A stretch of DNA of 64,000 bases from an uncultured Selenomonadaceae bacterium (GTDB taxonomy: Bacteria > Bacillota > Negativicutes > Selenomonadales > Selenomonadaceae): the NCBI GenBank assembly GCA_905235685.1, contig CAJOMO010000003.1, positions 1 through 64,000 of the forward strand, read 5' to 3'. The notes under the pieces were generated by a model. The model was given only the letters and a program-made list of their open reading frames with translations, made no database searches and had not been told where the DNA came from. Of this stretch, positions 32,226-40,991 are shown in pieces (within the stretch, counting starts at the first letter, position 1; each line of letters opens with the position of its first letter). A program made the translations under genes and the position numbers.

Positions 32226-33191
32226 ATGAAAATCAGTATAATTGGCTGCGGGCGCTGGGGCAGTTTTCACGCGTGGTATTCCAGCAAAATTGGGCACGAC
32301 GTGATTTTGTACGGGCGCGCGGGCTCTAAAAATTTTCAACGTTTGAAGGAAACCGGCGGCAATGAATATCTCGAACTGCCGGAAAATGTTACCTTGACTG
32401 AAAATCTTGCCGAGACGATTAATTTTGCCAACGTCATAATAATTTCAATCGGCACTCAGAATTTCCGCGGCTTGCTCGAAGAAATTAAGGCGCTGAATCT
32501 TAATCTTGACAAAAAAATTTTCGTGCTGTGTATGAAAGGTTTGGAGCGCGGCACCGGCAAGCGCTTGTCAACGATTTTTCAAGAAATTTTGAGCGGAGCG
32601 AAAGTGGCGGTTTGGGTTGGTCCTGGTCACGTTCAAGATTTGGTCGCGCGTTATCCGAATTGTATGCTGATAGCGGCGGCGGACGAAAATTTGACTCACG
32701 AACTTGTTGAAATTTTTAAAAGTCCGCTGATTCGTTTTTACTACGGCAAAGATTTGATTGGTATAGAAATTGGCGCGGCGGCTAAAAATGTTGTGGGAAT
32801 TGCAGCGGGAATGTTGGACGGCCTGGATTGCACCAGCTTGAAGGGCGCATTGATGGCGCGCGGGACGGCTGAACTTTCGCGGCTGATTGAGGCGCTCGGC
32901 GGCGATAAAATGACTGTTTACGGGCTAAGCCATTTGGGCGATTATGAGGCAACGCTTTTCTCGAAACACAGCCGCAACCGGAAATTCGGCGAAGAATTTG
33001 TTAAGCACCAGAAATTTGACAAACTTGCCGAGGGCGTTGACACGGTCGAGGCGCTAATGGAATTGTCGAAAATGACGGGCATTGAATTGCCGATAAGCCG
33101 CGCGGTTTATAAAATTTTGTACGAGCAGGACGAGCCGGAAGAGCAACTAATGGCGCTGTTTATTCGGGCGACGAAGTCCGAATGGCTGTGA
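32226..33191 (+). CDS. gpsA: Glycerol-3-phosphate dehydrogenase-like (GpsA)
   Basis: 321 residues, NAD(P)-dependent, makes glycerol 3-phosphate for phospholipids. ISIIGCGRWGSFHAWY binds NAD (usual GAGxWG), MKGLERGTGKRLS, VGPGHVQDL, GIEIGAAAKNVVGIAAGM with the catalytic Lys, and GLSHLGDYEATLFSKHSRNR are the family blocks. The sequence is diverged from common GpsA (GPGHV rather than SGPS), so a related sugar-phosphate substrate cannot be excluded. GGAGG precedes the ATG. Confidence 0.82.
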   Translation: MKISIIGCGRWGSFHAWYSSKIGHDVILYGRAGSKNFQRLKETGGNEYLELPENVTLTENLAETINFANVIIISIGTQNFRGLLEEIKALNLNLDKKIFVLCMKGLERGTGKRLSTIFQEILSGAKVAVWVGPGHVQDLVARYPNCMLIAAADENLTHELVEIFKSPLIRFYYGKDLIGIEIGAAAKNVVGIAAGMLDGLDCTSLKGALMARGTAELSRLIEALGGDKMTVYGLSHLGDYEATLFSKHSRNRKFGEEFVKHQKFDKLAEGVDTVEALMELSKMTGIELPISRAVYKILYEQDEPEEQLMALFIRATKSEWL

Positions 33192-33214
33192 AAAAATTTA
33201 GGGGGTGGCGTAAG

Positions 33215-33727
33215 TTGAAAATTGGAGACAGAGTTGTTTATCCTATGCACGGCGCGGGAGAGGTTGTCGGCGTTGAGGAGAATGAGGTTGGCGGCGTCAC
33301 GAGTTCGTATTATATCTTGAGTTTGTCGATGGGAAATTTGAAACTGATGCTGCCCGTTGACAAAATCGAGGAAATTGGACTGCGCGATATAATTGACAAA
33401 TCGCAGATACCGGCGGTTGCGGAAGTTTTGAGCGGGCGCGCCGAGCGAATGTTGGGCAGCTGGAATAAACGCTATCATGCCACTGTCGACCGAATGAAAA
33501 CCGGCGATATTTTGCAAGTGGCGGCGGTTGCGCGTAATCTTTCACGGCAACACAAAAAGCGCAAAATTTCCAGCGGCGAACGGCGATTGATGGAATTGGC
33601 GCGGCAAATTTTAATCAGTGAATTGGTTTACGTTTTCGCCAAACCGCCCGAGGAGGTTATAACCTGGGTTGACAATTGCATTGACAAGAAACTTGACGAA
33701 GAAGACGAGATTATTCTGGAAGACTGA
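33215..33727 (+). CDS. carD: CarD/CdnL-family RNA polymerase-binding regulator
   Basis: 170 residues. The N-terminal KIGDRVVYPMHGAGEVVGVE through NLKLMLPVDKIEEIGLR is the Tudor-like RNA polymerase beta-binding domain. The rest is the helical DNA-contact domain (RYHATVDRMKTGDILQVAAV, KKRKISSGERRLMELARQIL). It stabilises open promoter complexes. I chose the TTG at 33215 because AGGGGGTGG lies six bases upstream and the family starts there. An ATG at 33182 inside gpsA gives an extra 11 residues. Confidence 0.9.
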   Translation: MKIGDRVVYPMHGAGEVVGVEENEVGGVTSSYYILSLSMGNLKLMLPVDKIEEIGLRDIIDKSQIPAVAEVLSGRAERMLGSWNKRYHATVDRMKTGDILQVAAVARNLSRQHKKRKISSGERRLMELARQILISELVYVFAKPPEEVITWVDNCIDKKLDEEDEIILED

Positions 33728-33739
33728 CGGTATTTTTAA

Positions 33740-33879
33740 AATCAATATTCAAATCGTGCGTGAAGATAATCAGCGTGCGATTTTTTTTTGTACAATCGGC
33801 TTGAATTGCGGCGATTAAATTTTCAGCGCAAATTTTATCGAGATTGGCTGTCGGTTCGTCCAAAATCAAAATATCCGGA
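33740..33879 (-). pseudogene. Duplicated 3' fragment of the CydC-like gene
   Basis: This stretch repeats 33934-34073 (offset 194 bp) and encodes a copy of the ATPase end: ILILDEPTANLDKICAE then TKKNRTLIIFTHDLNIDF. About one base in ten differs. It lacks everything upstream of Walker B and cannot function. It lies downstream of the intact gene on the same strand, overlapping nothing. Confidence 0.88.
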
Positions 33880-33898
33880 CGATGAGCCGATGGATTTT

Positions 33899-35317
33899 TT
33901 AATTATTGAAATTCGACAGGTTAATTTTTGGAAAATCTAAATTCAAATCGTGCGTGAAAATAATCAGCGTGCGATTTTTTTGTGTACAATCGGCGGTAAT
34001 TGCGGCGATTAATTTTTCAGCGCAAATTTTATCGAGACCGGCTGTCGGTTCGTCCAAAATCAAAATATCCGGATTTTTGGCAAGGGCAAGGGCAATTTGC
34101 AGACGTCCGCGTTCGCCGCCCGAAAGATTCGCGCCGTCTTCACCGATAAATTTATCCGCGTCGAAATCTTCAAGCTGGCAAATTTTCAGCGCGGCGGAAA
34201 TATTTTCGTCGGTGGCGTAGATTTTGAAATTGGCGCGTATCGATTCGGCAAAAATATAATTCGTGGCAGTGGCGGCGGCGATTTTCCCGTTGACAGCCAC
34301 AACGCCGTTTTTCGGCTCAAGAATTTTCGCCATCAGATAAAGCAAAGTGGTTTTGCCCGCACCGCTCTCTCCGGTTATCGCCCAATGTTCCCCGCGCCCG
34401 ATTTGCAGATTGAAATTTTTAAAAATCGGCGAATTGTAGCCAAAATCCACGCCGCGAAATTCCACGGCAAGATCAGTTTTAAATTCCTGCGCGAAATTAA
34501 TTTTTTCGTCAAGCGCGGGAATTTTTTTATAGCTGCGGACGGCGCGCGGTACGGCTGAATAAATTTCCAGCGCGGCAATCAAAATCAGCGCCCAAACTGT
34601 AAGCTCAATTTTCCCAACGTTCGCGCAGAGTTCAAACAAAATCGCGCAGATACCAATCACCGCCAAAATATTTATCAGCGTATCGTGATTGATTTTCTGC
34701 GCTTGAATTTTAATTTTCGCGTCGCCGAAATTTTTTGCCGCCTTGTTAAGTTGATTAATCGCCGGAGCCGTGCCGTAAATTTTAAATTCGTCGCGGGCGT
34801 CGTTGAAGTCCAAAATTTTTCCGCGGTAAAGCGAATCGTCCACTTCGGCAAATTTTTTCGGCATTAATCCAATAAAAAAAATCGCTGGTAAAATCAGCGC
34901 CCAAATTTTTATTCGCAAAAACAAAAAATACGTCAGCAAAATCGTTAAAAGCGCCGCCGTCGATATCGGCAAAACTACGCGCGGTAAAAAATCTTTCAGC
35001 AAATCCGCCGTGATTGTAAGCTCGTGCAAAGCCTCGCCCTCGCGCAGTGCAACTTTCGCCGCCGCCCGTCTGAAAAGTTTTTCGCGCAGGTCGTCAAGCA
35101 CTTTGAAAATTATTTTGTGCGTCAAAAATCTGTCGAAGTATCGCAAAACCGCCCGCGAAATTCCCGCCGTTCGAACTAAAGTTATTCCGATTGACAACGC
35201 GCTGATTGGCGGGTGCAACGCCGCGGACGCAATGAGCCACGCCGCCGACGCCATTAATAAAATTTCCGAGAGCGCCGCTGACACATTCGCCAAAATCGCC
35301 GGTAAAAATTTTCTCAC
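33899..35317 (-). CDS. cydC: CydC-like ABC exporter subunit
   Basis: 472 residues, a half-transporter: five to six membrane segments (~1-270) opening with SAAWLIASAALHPPI and VRTAGISRAVLRYFDRFLTH, which is the CydC signature. The ATPase follows with Walker A GESGAGKTT, LSGGERGRLQIALAL and Walker B ILILDEPTAGLD. CydDC exports cysteine/glutathione and supports cytochrome bd. It is ~90 residues short of common CydC, and no cydD is adjacent. GTG start overlaps the preceding permease stop. Its 3' end is duplicated at 33740. Confidence 0.85.
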   Translation of the reverse strand: MRKFLPAILANVSAALSEILLMASAAWLIASAALHPPISALSIGITLVRTAGISRAVLRYFDRFLTHKIIFKVLDDLREKLFRRAAAKVALREGEALHELTITADLLKDFLPRVVLPISTAALLTILLTYFLFLRIKIWALILPAIFFIGLMPKKFAEVDDSLYRGKILDFNDARDEFKIYGTAPAINQLNKAAKNFGDAKIKIQAQKINHDTLINILAVIGICAILFELCANVGKIELTVWALILIAALEIYSAVPRAVRSYKKIPALDEKINFAQEFKTDLAVEFRGVDFGYNSPIFKNFNLQIGRGEHWAITGESGAGKTTLLYLMAKILEPKNGVVAVNGKIAAATATNYIFAESIRANFKIYATDENISAALKICQLEDFDADKFIGEDGANLSGGERGRLQIALALAKNPDILILDEPTAGLDKICAEKLIAAITADCTQKNRTLIIFTHDLNLDFPKINLSNFNN

Positions 35318-36432
35318 GATAATTTATTCCTAAAAAGCCACGCCGCCACCGGCAAAGTTACCGCCGCTACCGCTATCATCGGCACGAAATTAAATGCTAT
35401 GTCCGAAAATCCGCAGCCTTCAAGGTACACTCGCCGCAAAGAATCCAGCGCGAATCTTAGCGGGTTGGCGTAAGTTGCTATTTGTAAAATTTCCGGCATC
35501 GTGGCTATCGGCGTTGCGAAGCCCGACAGCAAAACCATTGGCAACAGCAGGAAAAAGCAGTAAACCATAACCTGTTGCATTGAATTTGATATCGCCGAAA
35601 TCGACAGCCCTATTCCCGTACAGCTAAGCGTGAAGACAAGCAGCGTCAGCAGGATTAGTAAAAAATTTCCCGCAAACGGTATCCCGAAAAAATATCTGCA
35701 GACTAAAAAAATCATTATCGCCTGCAAAATTCCAATCGCGGTCGGCGCTATCATTTTTCCGATTAAAATTTCGAACGGCGACAGCGGCGTCACCAACAGT
35801 TGGTCGAACGTGCCTTGTTCCCTTTCGCGTGCAACCGATAAGCCCGATAAAATCATGACTTGAATTAGGCTCAGCATTCCCATTAGTCCAGGCAAAAAGT
35901 CCCAGCGCGTTATTAAGTTTGGATTGTACCAGGCAATGACGCTGAGGTCGATAACGCCGCGCGGGTTGAAATCGTCGACAATCCTGCCGATATAACCGAG
36001 CGCCACGCCGCCCGTCATAGAATTTTTACCGTCGGTTATGACTTGAATTTTGCCTGCGCGATTTTGCAAAAGTTCACGCTCAAAATCCGGTGCAATGGTA
36101 ATAACAAGCAACGCCGCGCCCGAATCAATCGCCTCGGCAATTTCAGTTGTGCTTGCAAGATTTTTGACGCGCTGAAAGACACTGCCGCCGTCCAGTTTCG
36201 CCAAAAAGTTATTCGAACTTTCGCTGTGGCTCAAATCCAACAGTGCATATGGCACGCGCTCAAGATTGAAAGTCGCCGCGTAGCCGAACAACAGACTTTG
36301 AACGATAACCGGCATAACTAAAATCATTCGCGTTTTGGGGTCTTTGACTGTCGACAAAATTTCTTTGCGAATCATACAGCGCACGCAATTAAAAACACTT
36401 ACCACTCTCCACTGCCCACTAACCACTATCAT
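35314..36432 (-). CDS. ABC-2 type exporter permease (YbhR-like)
   Basis: 372 residues: one N-terminal membrane helix (RMILVMPVIVQSLLFGYAAT), a large extracytoplasmic domain, then about five helices. The block LSVAREREQGTFDQLLVTPLSPFEIL is the ABC-2 signature, and YANPLRFALDSLRRVYLEG ends the core. ATG 36432 forms ATGA with the upstream stop and has GGGTGG before it. Its first ~16 codons (IVVSGQWRVVSV) are encoded by a telomere-like repeat arm. The ancestral start may be MIRKEIL at 36375. Confidence 0.87.
   Translation of the reverse strand: MIVVSGQWRVVSVFNCVRCMIRKEILSTVKDPKTRMILVMPVIVQSLLFGYAATFNLERVPYALLDLSHSESSNNFLAKLDGGSVFQRVKNLASTTEIAEAIDSGAALLVITIAPDFERELLQNRAGKIQVITDGKNSMTGGVALGYIGRIVDDFNPRGVIDLSVIAWYNPNLITRWDFLPGLMGMLSLIQVMILSGLSVAREREQGTFDQLLVTPLSPFEILIGKMIAPTAIGILQAIMIFLVCRYFFGIPFAGNFLLILLTLLVFTLSCTGIGLSISAISNSMQQVMVYCFFLLLPMVLLSGFATPIATMPEILQIATYANPLRFALDSLRRVYLEGCGFSDIAFNFVPMIAVAAVTLPVAAWLFRNKLS
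36403..36431. repeat. Single repeat arm inside the 5' end of a permease gene
   Basis: CCACTCTCCACTGCCCACT then AACCACT, the C-rich arm of the same family as at 43436, sits at the junction of two overlapping permease genes and is translated. Confidence 0.7.
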
Positions 36433-37514
36433 TCCACCCGCTTTTTGGTTATTCGCAACGCCAGCCCCAAAAAAAATATTGCGTACAAGGTCAGCACCGC
36501 GCAGTTTTTGATTATCAAGTTCCAATTATTTCCGGATAAAAACAGCGATTTTAAAAGTTCAAGGTAAAAAGTTGGCGGCAGGATATTTCCGATTTTGTTT
36601 ACTACTTCCGGCACGCAGCGCAAATCATATAAAAATCCTGTCAACATCAAAGACGGCATAAAGCTGACGGTTAAGGACATTTGCGCGGCTAAAAATTGGC
36701 TCTTCGTCACCGAGGAAATTACTAAGCCGATACCCAGCGCCACGAATAAATATAAAATCGACGCCAGCAAAATTAGCGCGAAAGAGCCTTGCATTGGAAC
36801 TGCATATAAAAAACGCGCCGCCGCCAGGCACAGGAAAAATCCGACCATTGCCACGCAAAAATACGGGATCATTTTTGACAGCAAAATTTCAATCAAATGT
36901 ACCGGCGTCACGAACAGCGATTCGAGCGTGCCGCGTTCCCATTCGCGCGCCATAACCAGCGCCGTTAAAAATACGCCAACGATTGTCAAAATTATCATCA
37001 TCAAGCCTGGAACGAGATACCACGTGCTTGAATTTATGTCGTTAAACCACATGCGGCTTTCGATTGTTACGTTGCCGGTTGTCGCCGATAATAAATTTAT
37101 TTGCCGGACGCTGCCTTCAAGGTAAGTTTGGATTGTCGAGGCGGTTGCCGAAATTCCGCCGTACAAAATCAGCTGAAGTTTCGCGTCGCCCTGCATTAGG
37201 GTTGCTGAAAAATTCGGCGGCACGCGCAAAATTGCGTCGACTTCGCGGCGGCTCATTAAAATTTCCGCGTCGTGCATTGAAGTTACATATCGCGGTGAAT
37301 AATATTCCGAGCCGTTTAAAAAATTCAGCGTCTGTCGCGCAGTCGGCGAATTGTCTTCCAAAACTACAGCGATTGGGACGTTTTTTATGTCAAGTGAAAA
37401 TCCGTAGCCGATTAGCAAAATTAAAATTATCGGCAAAACCGCGCCGATTAAAATTGAGCTGTTGTCACGGATTAGCTGTAAAAATTCTTTGTGAATTAAA
37501 GCCGCCAATCTCAT
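36429..37514 (-). CDS. ABC-2 type exporter permease (YbhS-like)
   Basis: 361 residues. N-terminal helix (SSILIGAVLPIILILLIGYG), a periplasmic domain with VRQINLLSATTGNVTIESR, then helices around ALVMAREWERGTLESLFVTP, the ABC-2 signature. Last helix near ALRITKKRVE. Overlaps its neighbours on both sides by four bases, so the ATPase, two permeases and CydC-like gene are translationally coupled. Confidence 0.88.
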   Translation of the reverse strand: MRLAALIHKEFLQLIRDNSSILIGAVLPIILILLIGYGFSLDIKNVPIAVVLEDNSPTARQTLNFLNGSEYYSPRYVTSMHDAEILMSRREVDAILRVPPNFSATLMQGDAKLQLILYGGISATASTIQTYLEGSVRQINLLSATTGNVTIESRMWFNDINSSTWYLVPGLMMIILTIVGVFLTALVMAREWERGTLESLFVTPVHLIEILLSKMIPYFCVAMVGFFLCLAAARFLYAVPMQGSFALILLASILYLFVALGIGLVISSVTKSQFLAAQMSLTVSFMPSLMLTGFLYDLRCVPEVVNKIGNILPPTFYLELLKSLFLSGNNWNLIIKNCAVLTLYAIFFLGLALRITKKRVE

Positions 37515-39238
37515 TTAGAATCACCCCGCGCGCGTTCGACAATCGAGATAAAAATTTCGTTCATAGTCGAAGTTTCATTGCCAAATTCTGCGCGAATATC
37601 CTGCGGTTTGCCAATCGCCAAAAGTTTGCCGTGATCTTGAATCATCATTCGGTCGCAATATTCGGCTTCCTCCATAAAATGAGTAGTGATAATAATGGTC
37701 GTGCCTTTCGCGGACAAATCGGTAATTTGCCGCCAAAAATTTCTGCGCGCCAAAGGGTCAATGCCGCTGGTGGGCTCGTCGAGAAACAAAATTTTCGGCT
37801 CGTGAATGAGCGCCGCCGCCATAGACAAGCGCTGTTTATAACCGCCTGGCAAATTTCCCGCCGCGTCATTTTCGTGTCCGGTCAAATTAAATTCGTCAAG
37901 CACCGCCGCAATCCTATTTTGTAAATGCGCGCCCGTCAAACCGTAAACGCCGCCGAAAAAATTTAAATTCTCCGCAACCGTCAAATTCCCGTACAGCGAA
38001 AATTTCTGCGCGACATAGCCGATATTCGCCCGCGCCTGAGTTCGCGCAGTACGCAGATTAACGCCCGCCACGCTCAAAAATCCGTCCGTCAGCGGCAACA
38101 GCCCGCAAAGCATTCGAAAAGTCGTAGTCTTGCCCGCGCCGTTCGGTCCGAGCAGTCCAAAAACTTCGCCGCGGTGAACTTGAAAGCTCGTCTTGTCAAC
38201 CGCCGTGAAATCGCCGAATTTCCGCACCAAATCTTTGACCTCAATGTCAATGTCAGTCGACGCGGTATATTTTTCGTCAAGCGAAAGTTTTTTCATATGA
38301 GCGGCGGCGGCAACGTTCGGGTTGTCATTGTGCAGAAGAATCATCATTCCGTCTTCCAATCGCGCAGGAGCATTTTCAATCGACAGAGGAAAATTTTTCG
38401 CGTCAAAATTCTCCGCGCCGATAAATCGCACAAAATTTCCTTCCGGCACAGAATCAACCACGTTAGCCTTGTCGTCAAGCAAAATACTCTGCAAAATGCG
38501 CGTGGGAATATTCGGCGGCGTCTTGATTTTGAAACAGCGCCCCTGCGCGACGGATTTAATTTCGGCGGGACTGCCGCTTTTCAGAATGCGCCCGCGATTA
38601 ATGACATAAACTTTTTCGCAAAGTTCCGCCTCGTCCATGTAAGCCGTGTTGACAAGCACGCTCAAATTTTCTTCGGCTATGAGTTGTTGAATAATTTCCC
38701 AAAGTTCCCGCCGCGATAACGGGTCGACGCCGACAGTCGGTTCGTCGAGCAGCAATAATTTCGGCGAACGAACGAGCGTACACGCTAAGCCCAATTTTTG
38801 TTTCATGCCGCCGGATAATTTCCCCGCCAATCGCGCAGTGAATTTCGTTAAGCCCGTCATTTCCAAAAGGTGAGCAAATCTTTTTTGACGCAAATTTTTT
38901 TTGACGCCGTGCAAATCCGCGTAGAGATTCATATTTTCCGCCACGCTCAAATCTTCGTACAAGCCGAATTTCTGCGGCATATAACTGATAAAGGATTGAA
39001 TTTCCTGCTCGTTGCCGCGAATATTTTTCCCGAAAACTTCAAGCGTGCCGTCGGTGGGCGTCATTAAGCCGGTAACCAGCCGCATAAAAGTCGTTTTGCC
39101 CGCGCCGTCCGGTCCGATCATTGCGGTTAAATTTCCCGCCGCCATTTCGAAATTCAGTTTATCCAACGCCACGACGCCTTTAAAAGTTTTCGTCAAATTT
39201 TCCGCTGAAATAATTTCGCCGCTTATATCACTAGCCAC
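37511..39238 (-). CDS. Fused tandem ABC ATPase (YbhF-like)
   Basis: 575 residues with two complete ATPase domains. First: Walker A GPDGAGKTT, LSGGMKQKLGLACTL, LLLLDEPTVGVD. Second: GPNGAGKTT, LPGGYKQRLSMAAALI, ILFLDEPTSGID. In the second signature Ser is replaced by Pro (LPGG). Fusion and gene order (HlyD, fused ATPase, two permeases) match the YbhGFSR multidrug exporter. GTG start is within a short TAGTGGC repeat with only AGGGG as ribosome site. Confidence 0.9.
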   Translation of the reverse strand: MASDISGEIISAENLTKTFKGVVALDKLNFEMAAGNLTAMIGPDGAGKTTFMRLVTGLMTPTDGTLEVFGKNIRGNEQEIQSFISYMPQKFGLYEDLSVAENMNLYADLHGVKKNLRQKRFAHLLEMTGLTKFTARLAGKLSGGMKQKLGLACTLVRSPKLLLLDEPTVGVDPLSRRELWEIIQQLIAEENLSVLVNTAYMDEAELCEKVYVINRGRILKSGSPAEIKSVAQGRCFKIKTPPNIPTRILQSILLDDKANVVDSVPEGNFVRFIGAENFDAKNFPLSIENAPARLEDGMMILLHNDNPNVAAAAHMKKLSLDEKYTASTDIDIEVKDLVRKFGDFTAVDKTSFQVHRGEVFGLLGPNGAGKTTTFRMLCGLLPLTDGFLSVAGVNLRTARTQARANIGYVAQKFSLYGNLTVAENLNFFGGVYGLTGAHLQNRIAAVLDEFNLTGHENDAAGNLPGGYKQRLSMAAALIHEPKILFLDEPTSGIDPLARRNFWRQITDLSAKGTTIIITTHFMEEAEYCDRMMIQDHGKLLAIGKPQDIRAEFGNETSTMNEIFISIVERARGDSK

Positions 39239-39261
39239 TAGCCACTAGCCCCTATTCCCTA
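39229..39261. repeat. CTAGCCA repeat arm at the hlyD-ATPase junction
   Basis: CTAGCCA repeated three times then CCCTATTCCCTAA. It contains the stop codon of the HlyD gene (39252-39254) and the GTG start of the ATPase gene. Confidence 0.7.
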
Positions 39262-40247
39262 ATAATAACCGTTGCGGGCATTCCGAGGCGCAAAATATTT
39301 TTTTCGTCGGTGACAAAAACGCGAATCTCATAAACCAGCGAAGTTCGAAGTTCCTCGGTTTGCACGGTTTTAGGCGTAAATTCCGCCGTCGAAGAAATGT
39401 AGCCGATTTGCCCGCTGAGCGGCTCATTTGGGAAACTGTCAATGAAAATCTGCGCGTCTTTGCCCTCGAAAATTTTGCCCAAATCGCTCTCCTTGACGTA
39501 AGCGCGAATCCATTTTTTGCTGTTCAAGGAAATTTTGAAAATCGGCGCGGAGGGTGAAGCCATATCGCCGACTTCCAAAAGCCGCGAACGGATAACGCCG
39601 TCAGCCGGCGAAGTCAATTCGTACTGTGTCAATAAAAATTCTTGCCGCGCCAATTCGTCCTTCAAAGTTTGCAATTCGCCTTCGGAGGCGGCAATATCTT
39701 CGTAGCGCGTGCCGGCAACCGCCAAATTGTAAGCCTGCCGCGCCTCTTCCAAAACCGCCAATTTGCCCGTGTAATTCAAGCGCGCGGTTTCCAATTCGTC
39801 GCGGGTTATGGCGCTGCCCTGCGTATCGTCATAAACTTTGCGGATTTTGTCGTAATGCTGAAAGGCGTTGTCTGTGTCCGCCTGCGCCGCTCGAACTTTC
39901 GATTCGTACTGCGCGATGTCTTCGGGGCGTGTGCCGTTTTTCAGCTTGAGCAAAACCGCCTCTTGAGTTTGAATTTGCGATTTGATTTTGTTTATCGCCA
40001 ATTTCAATTCGCGATTGTCCAGCCGCGCCAAAATTTGTCCGACGGTAACAGCGTCGCCTTCCTCAACGAAAATTTCTGAAATTCTGTCGCTCTGCCGAAA
40101 AGCTAAAGTCACTTCCCTCACGTCGACATTTCCCGATAAGCGCAATTCGCCCGCCTGTTCCGCCGCCGATTTTTCCTGCTGCGAATAAAAATACGCGCCG
40201 CCCGCCAACAAAATTATCAAGACTACCGCCGCAAATTTTTTAGCCAT
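39252..40247 (-). CDS. HlyD-family membrane fusion protein (YbhG-like)
   Basis: 331 residues. One N-terminal membrane helix (AAVVLIILLAGGAYFYS), then a barrel/lipoyl domain (GNVDVREVTLAFRQSDRI, VEEGDAVTVGQILARLDNREL), a long coiled coil (~70-170) and the second lipoyl half ELTSPADGVIRSRLLEVGD. It links the inner-membrane ABC exporter to an outer-membrane channel, implying a diderm envelope. ATG 40247 has GGGAGCG upstream. Confidence 0.92.
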   Translation of the reverse strand: MAKKFAAVVLIILLAGGAYFYSQQEKSAAEQAGELRLSGNVDVREVTLAFRQSDRISEIFVEEGDAVTVGQILARLDNRELKLAINKIKSQIQTQEAVLLKLKNGTRPEDIAQYESKVRAAQADTDNAFQHYDKIRKVYDDTQGSAITRDELETARLNYTGKLAVLEEARQAYNLAVAGTRYEDIAASEGELQTLKDELARQEFLLTQYELTSPADGVIRSRLLEVGDMASPSAPIFKISLNSKKWIRAYVKESDLGKIFEGKDAQIFIDSFPNEPLSGQIGYISSTAEFTPKTVQTEELRTSLVYEIRVFVTDEKNILRLGMPATVIIRE

Positions 40248-40278
40248 TTGAAACGCTCCCAATAAAAAAACTACGCAA

Positions 40279-40307
40279 AGTTTAAAAAATCATAGCGCCG
40301 CTGTCAA
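40279..40307 (-). promoter_or_regulatory. Promoter of the exporter operon
   Basis: Perfect TTGACA and TAAACT, 17 bp apart on the minus strand, about 30 bases before the HlyD start. Confidence 0.75.
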
Positions 40308-40322
40308 TATCAAAAATTTTCG

Positions 40323-40352
40323 TAGACAAATTCGGCGCGCAGGTAGTACAAT
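40323..40352 (+). promoter_or_regulatory. Promoter for the gene at 40375
   Basis: TAGACA and TACAAT separated by 18 bp, 23 bases before the TTG start. Confidence 0.5.
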
Positions 40353-40374
40353 GATTTGAAAGGGGCTGATTAAA

Positions 40375-40749
40375 TTGGCAGACGAAGAAATTAAAACTGA
40401 TAAAAATTCCGGCGAGCCGCGCCTTTCGCTGGAAGAAATTAAAGACGATAAAGGCGGCGGATTTTTCCATATGCAAACCAAAACTAAATGGGTTGCGGGA
40501 ATTTCCACGATAATGCTTTTTCTGACGGCGATTTTGATTTACGCAACGGTCGAGGGCGGATTCGGTGCGGAAATGTGGCAGGTAGCAGTTTGGGGCTTAT
40601 GCGGGCTGTTGGCGCTGTATTCGATTTTCAAAAAATCCTTAGCCGCATTGCTGTTCAATTTCCTGTTATTTTTCGGCGTGTCCATGCTGCCGGTATGGAT
40701 TTTGGCGTACAAAACATTTCGCCCTGCCATTGAAAATTTAATCAAATAG
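40375..40749 (+). CDS. Hypothetical small membrane protein
   Basis: 124 residues. A charged N-terminus (EIKTDKNSGEPRLSLEEIKDDK) is followed by three membrane segments (about 43-62, 68-84 and 88-112). No recognised family. TTG start after AAAGGGG. The next small gene follows 11 bases later, likely in the same transcript. Confidence 0.7.
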   Translation: MADEEIKTDKNSGEPRLSLEEIKDDKGGGFFHMQTKTKWVAGISTIMLFLTAILIYATVEGGFGAEMWQVAVWGLCGLLALYSIFKKSLAALLFNFLLFFGVSMLPVWILAYKTFRPAIENLIK

Positions 40750-40760
40750 GAGCTGATAAA

Positions 40761-40991
40761 ATGTACGAAGGAATTTTGATTCTGCATGAAAATCATATCA
40801 CGGTTCGACATTTCAAAGACGGCGAGGTTGTCTTTTCGAAATTGCGCGCCGGACAGGAAATTGAGATTTATCAAAACGGCTATTGGCACAAAGTCAAAGT
40901 TCATTCACCGACCGACGAGCCGTACATTGCGGATTGGGAATACGGCGATTGCATTGGTTGCGACGTCAAAATGAGCGACGGCACAGCTTGA
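40761..40991 (+). CDS. Hypothetical 76-residue protein
   Basis: Beta-rich: MYEGILILHENHITVRHF, GQEIEIYQNGYWHKVKVHS and ending GDCIGCDVKMSDGTA. Aromatic and charged residues suggest a small SH3-like barrel, similar to DUF5348-type proteins, but I am not sure of the family. GGAG before the ATG. Its last 26 bases overlap the 3' end of holA on the other strand. Confidence 0.6.
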   Translation: MYEGILILHENHITVRHFKDGEVVFSKLRAGQEIEIYQNGYWHKVKVHSPTDEPYIADWEYGDCIGCDVKMSDGTA

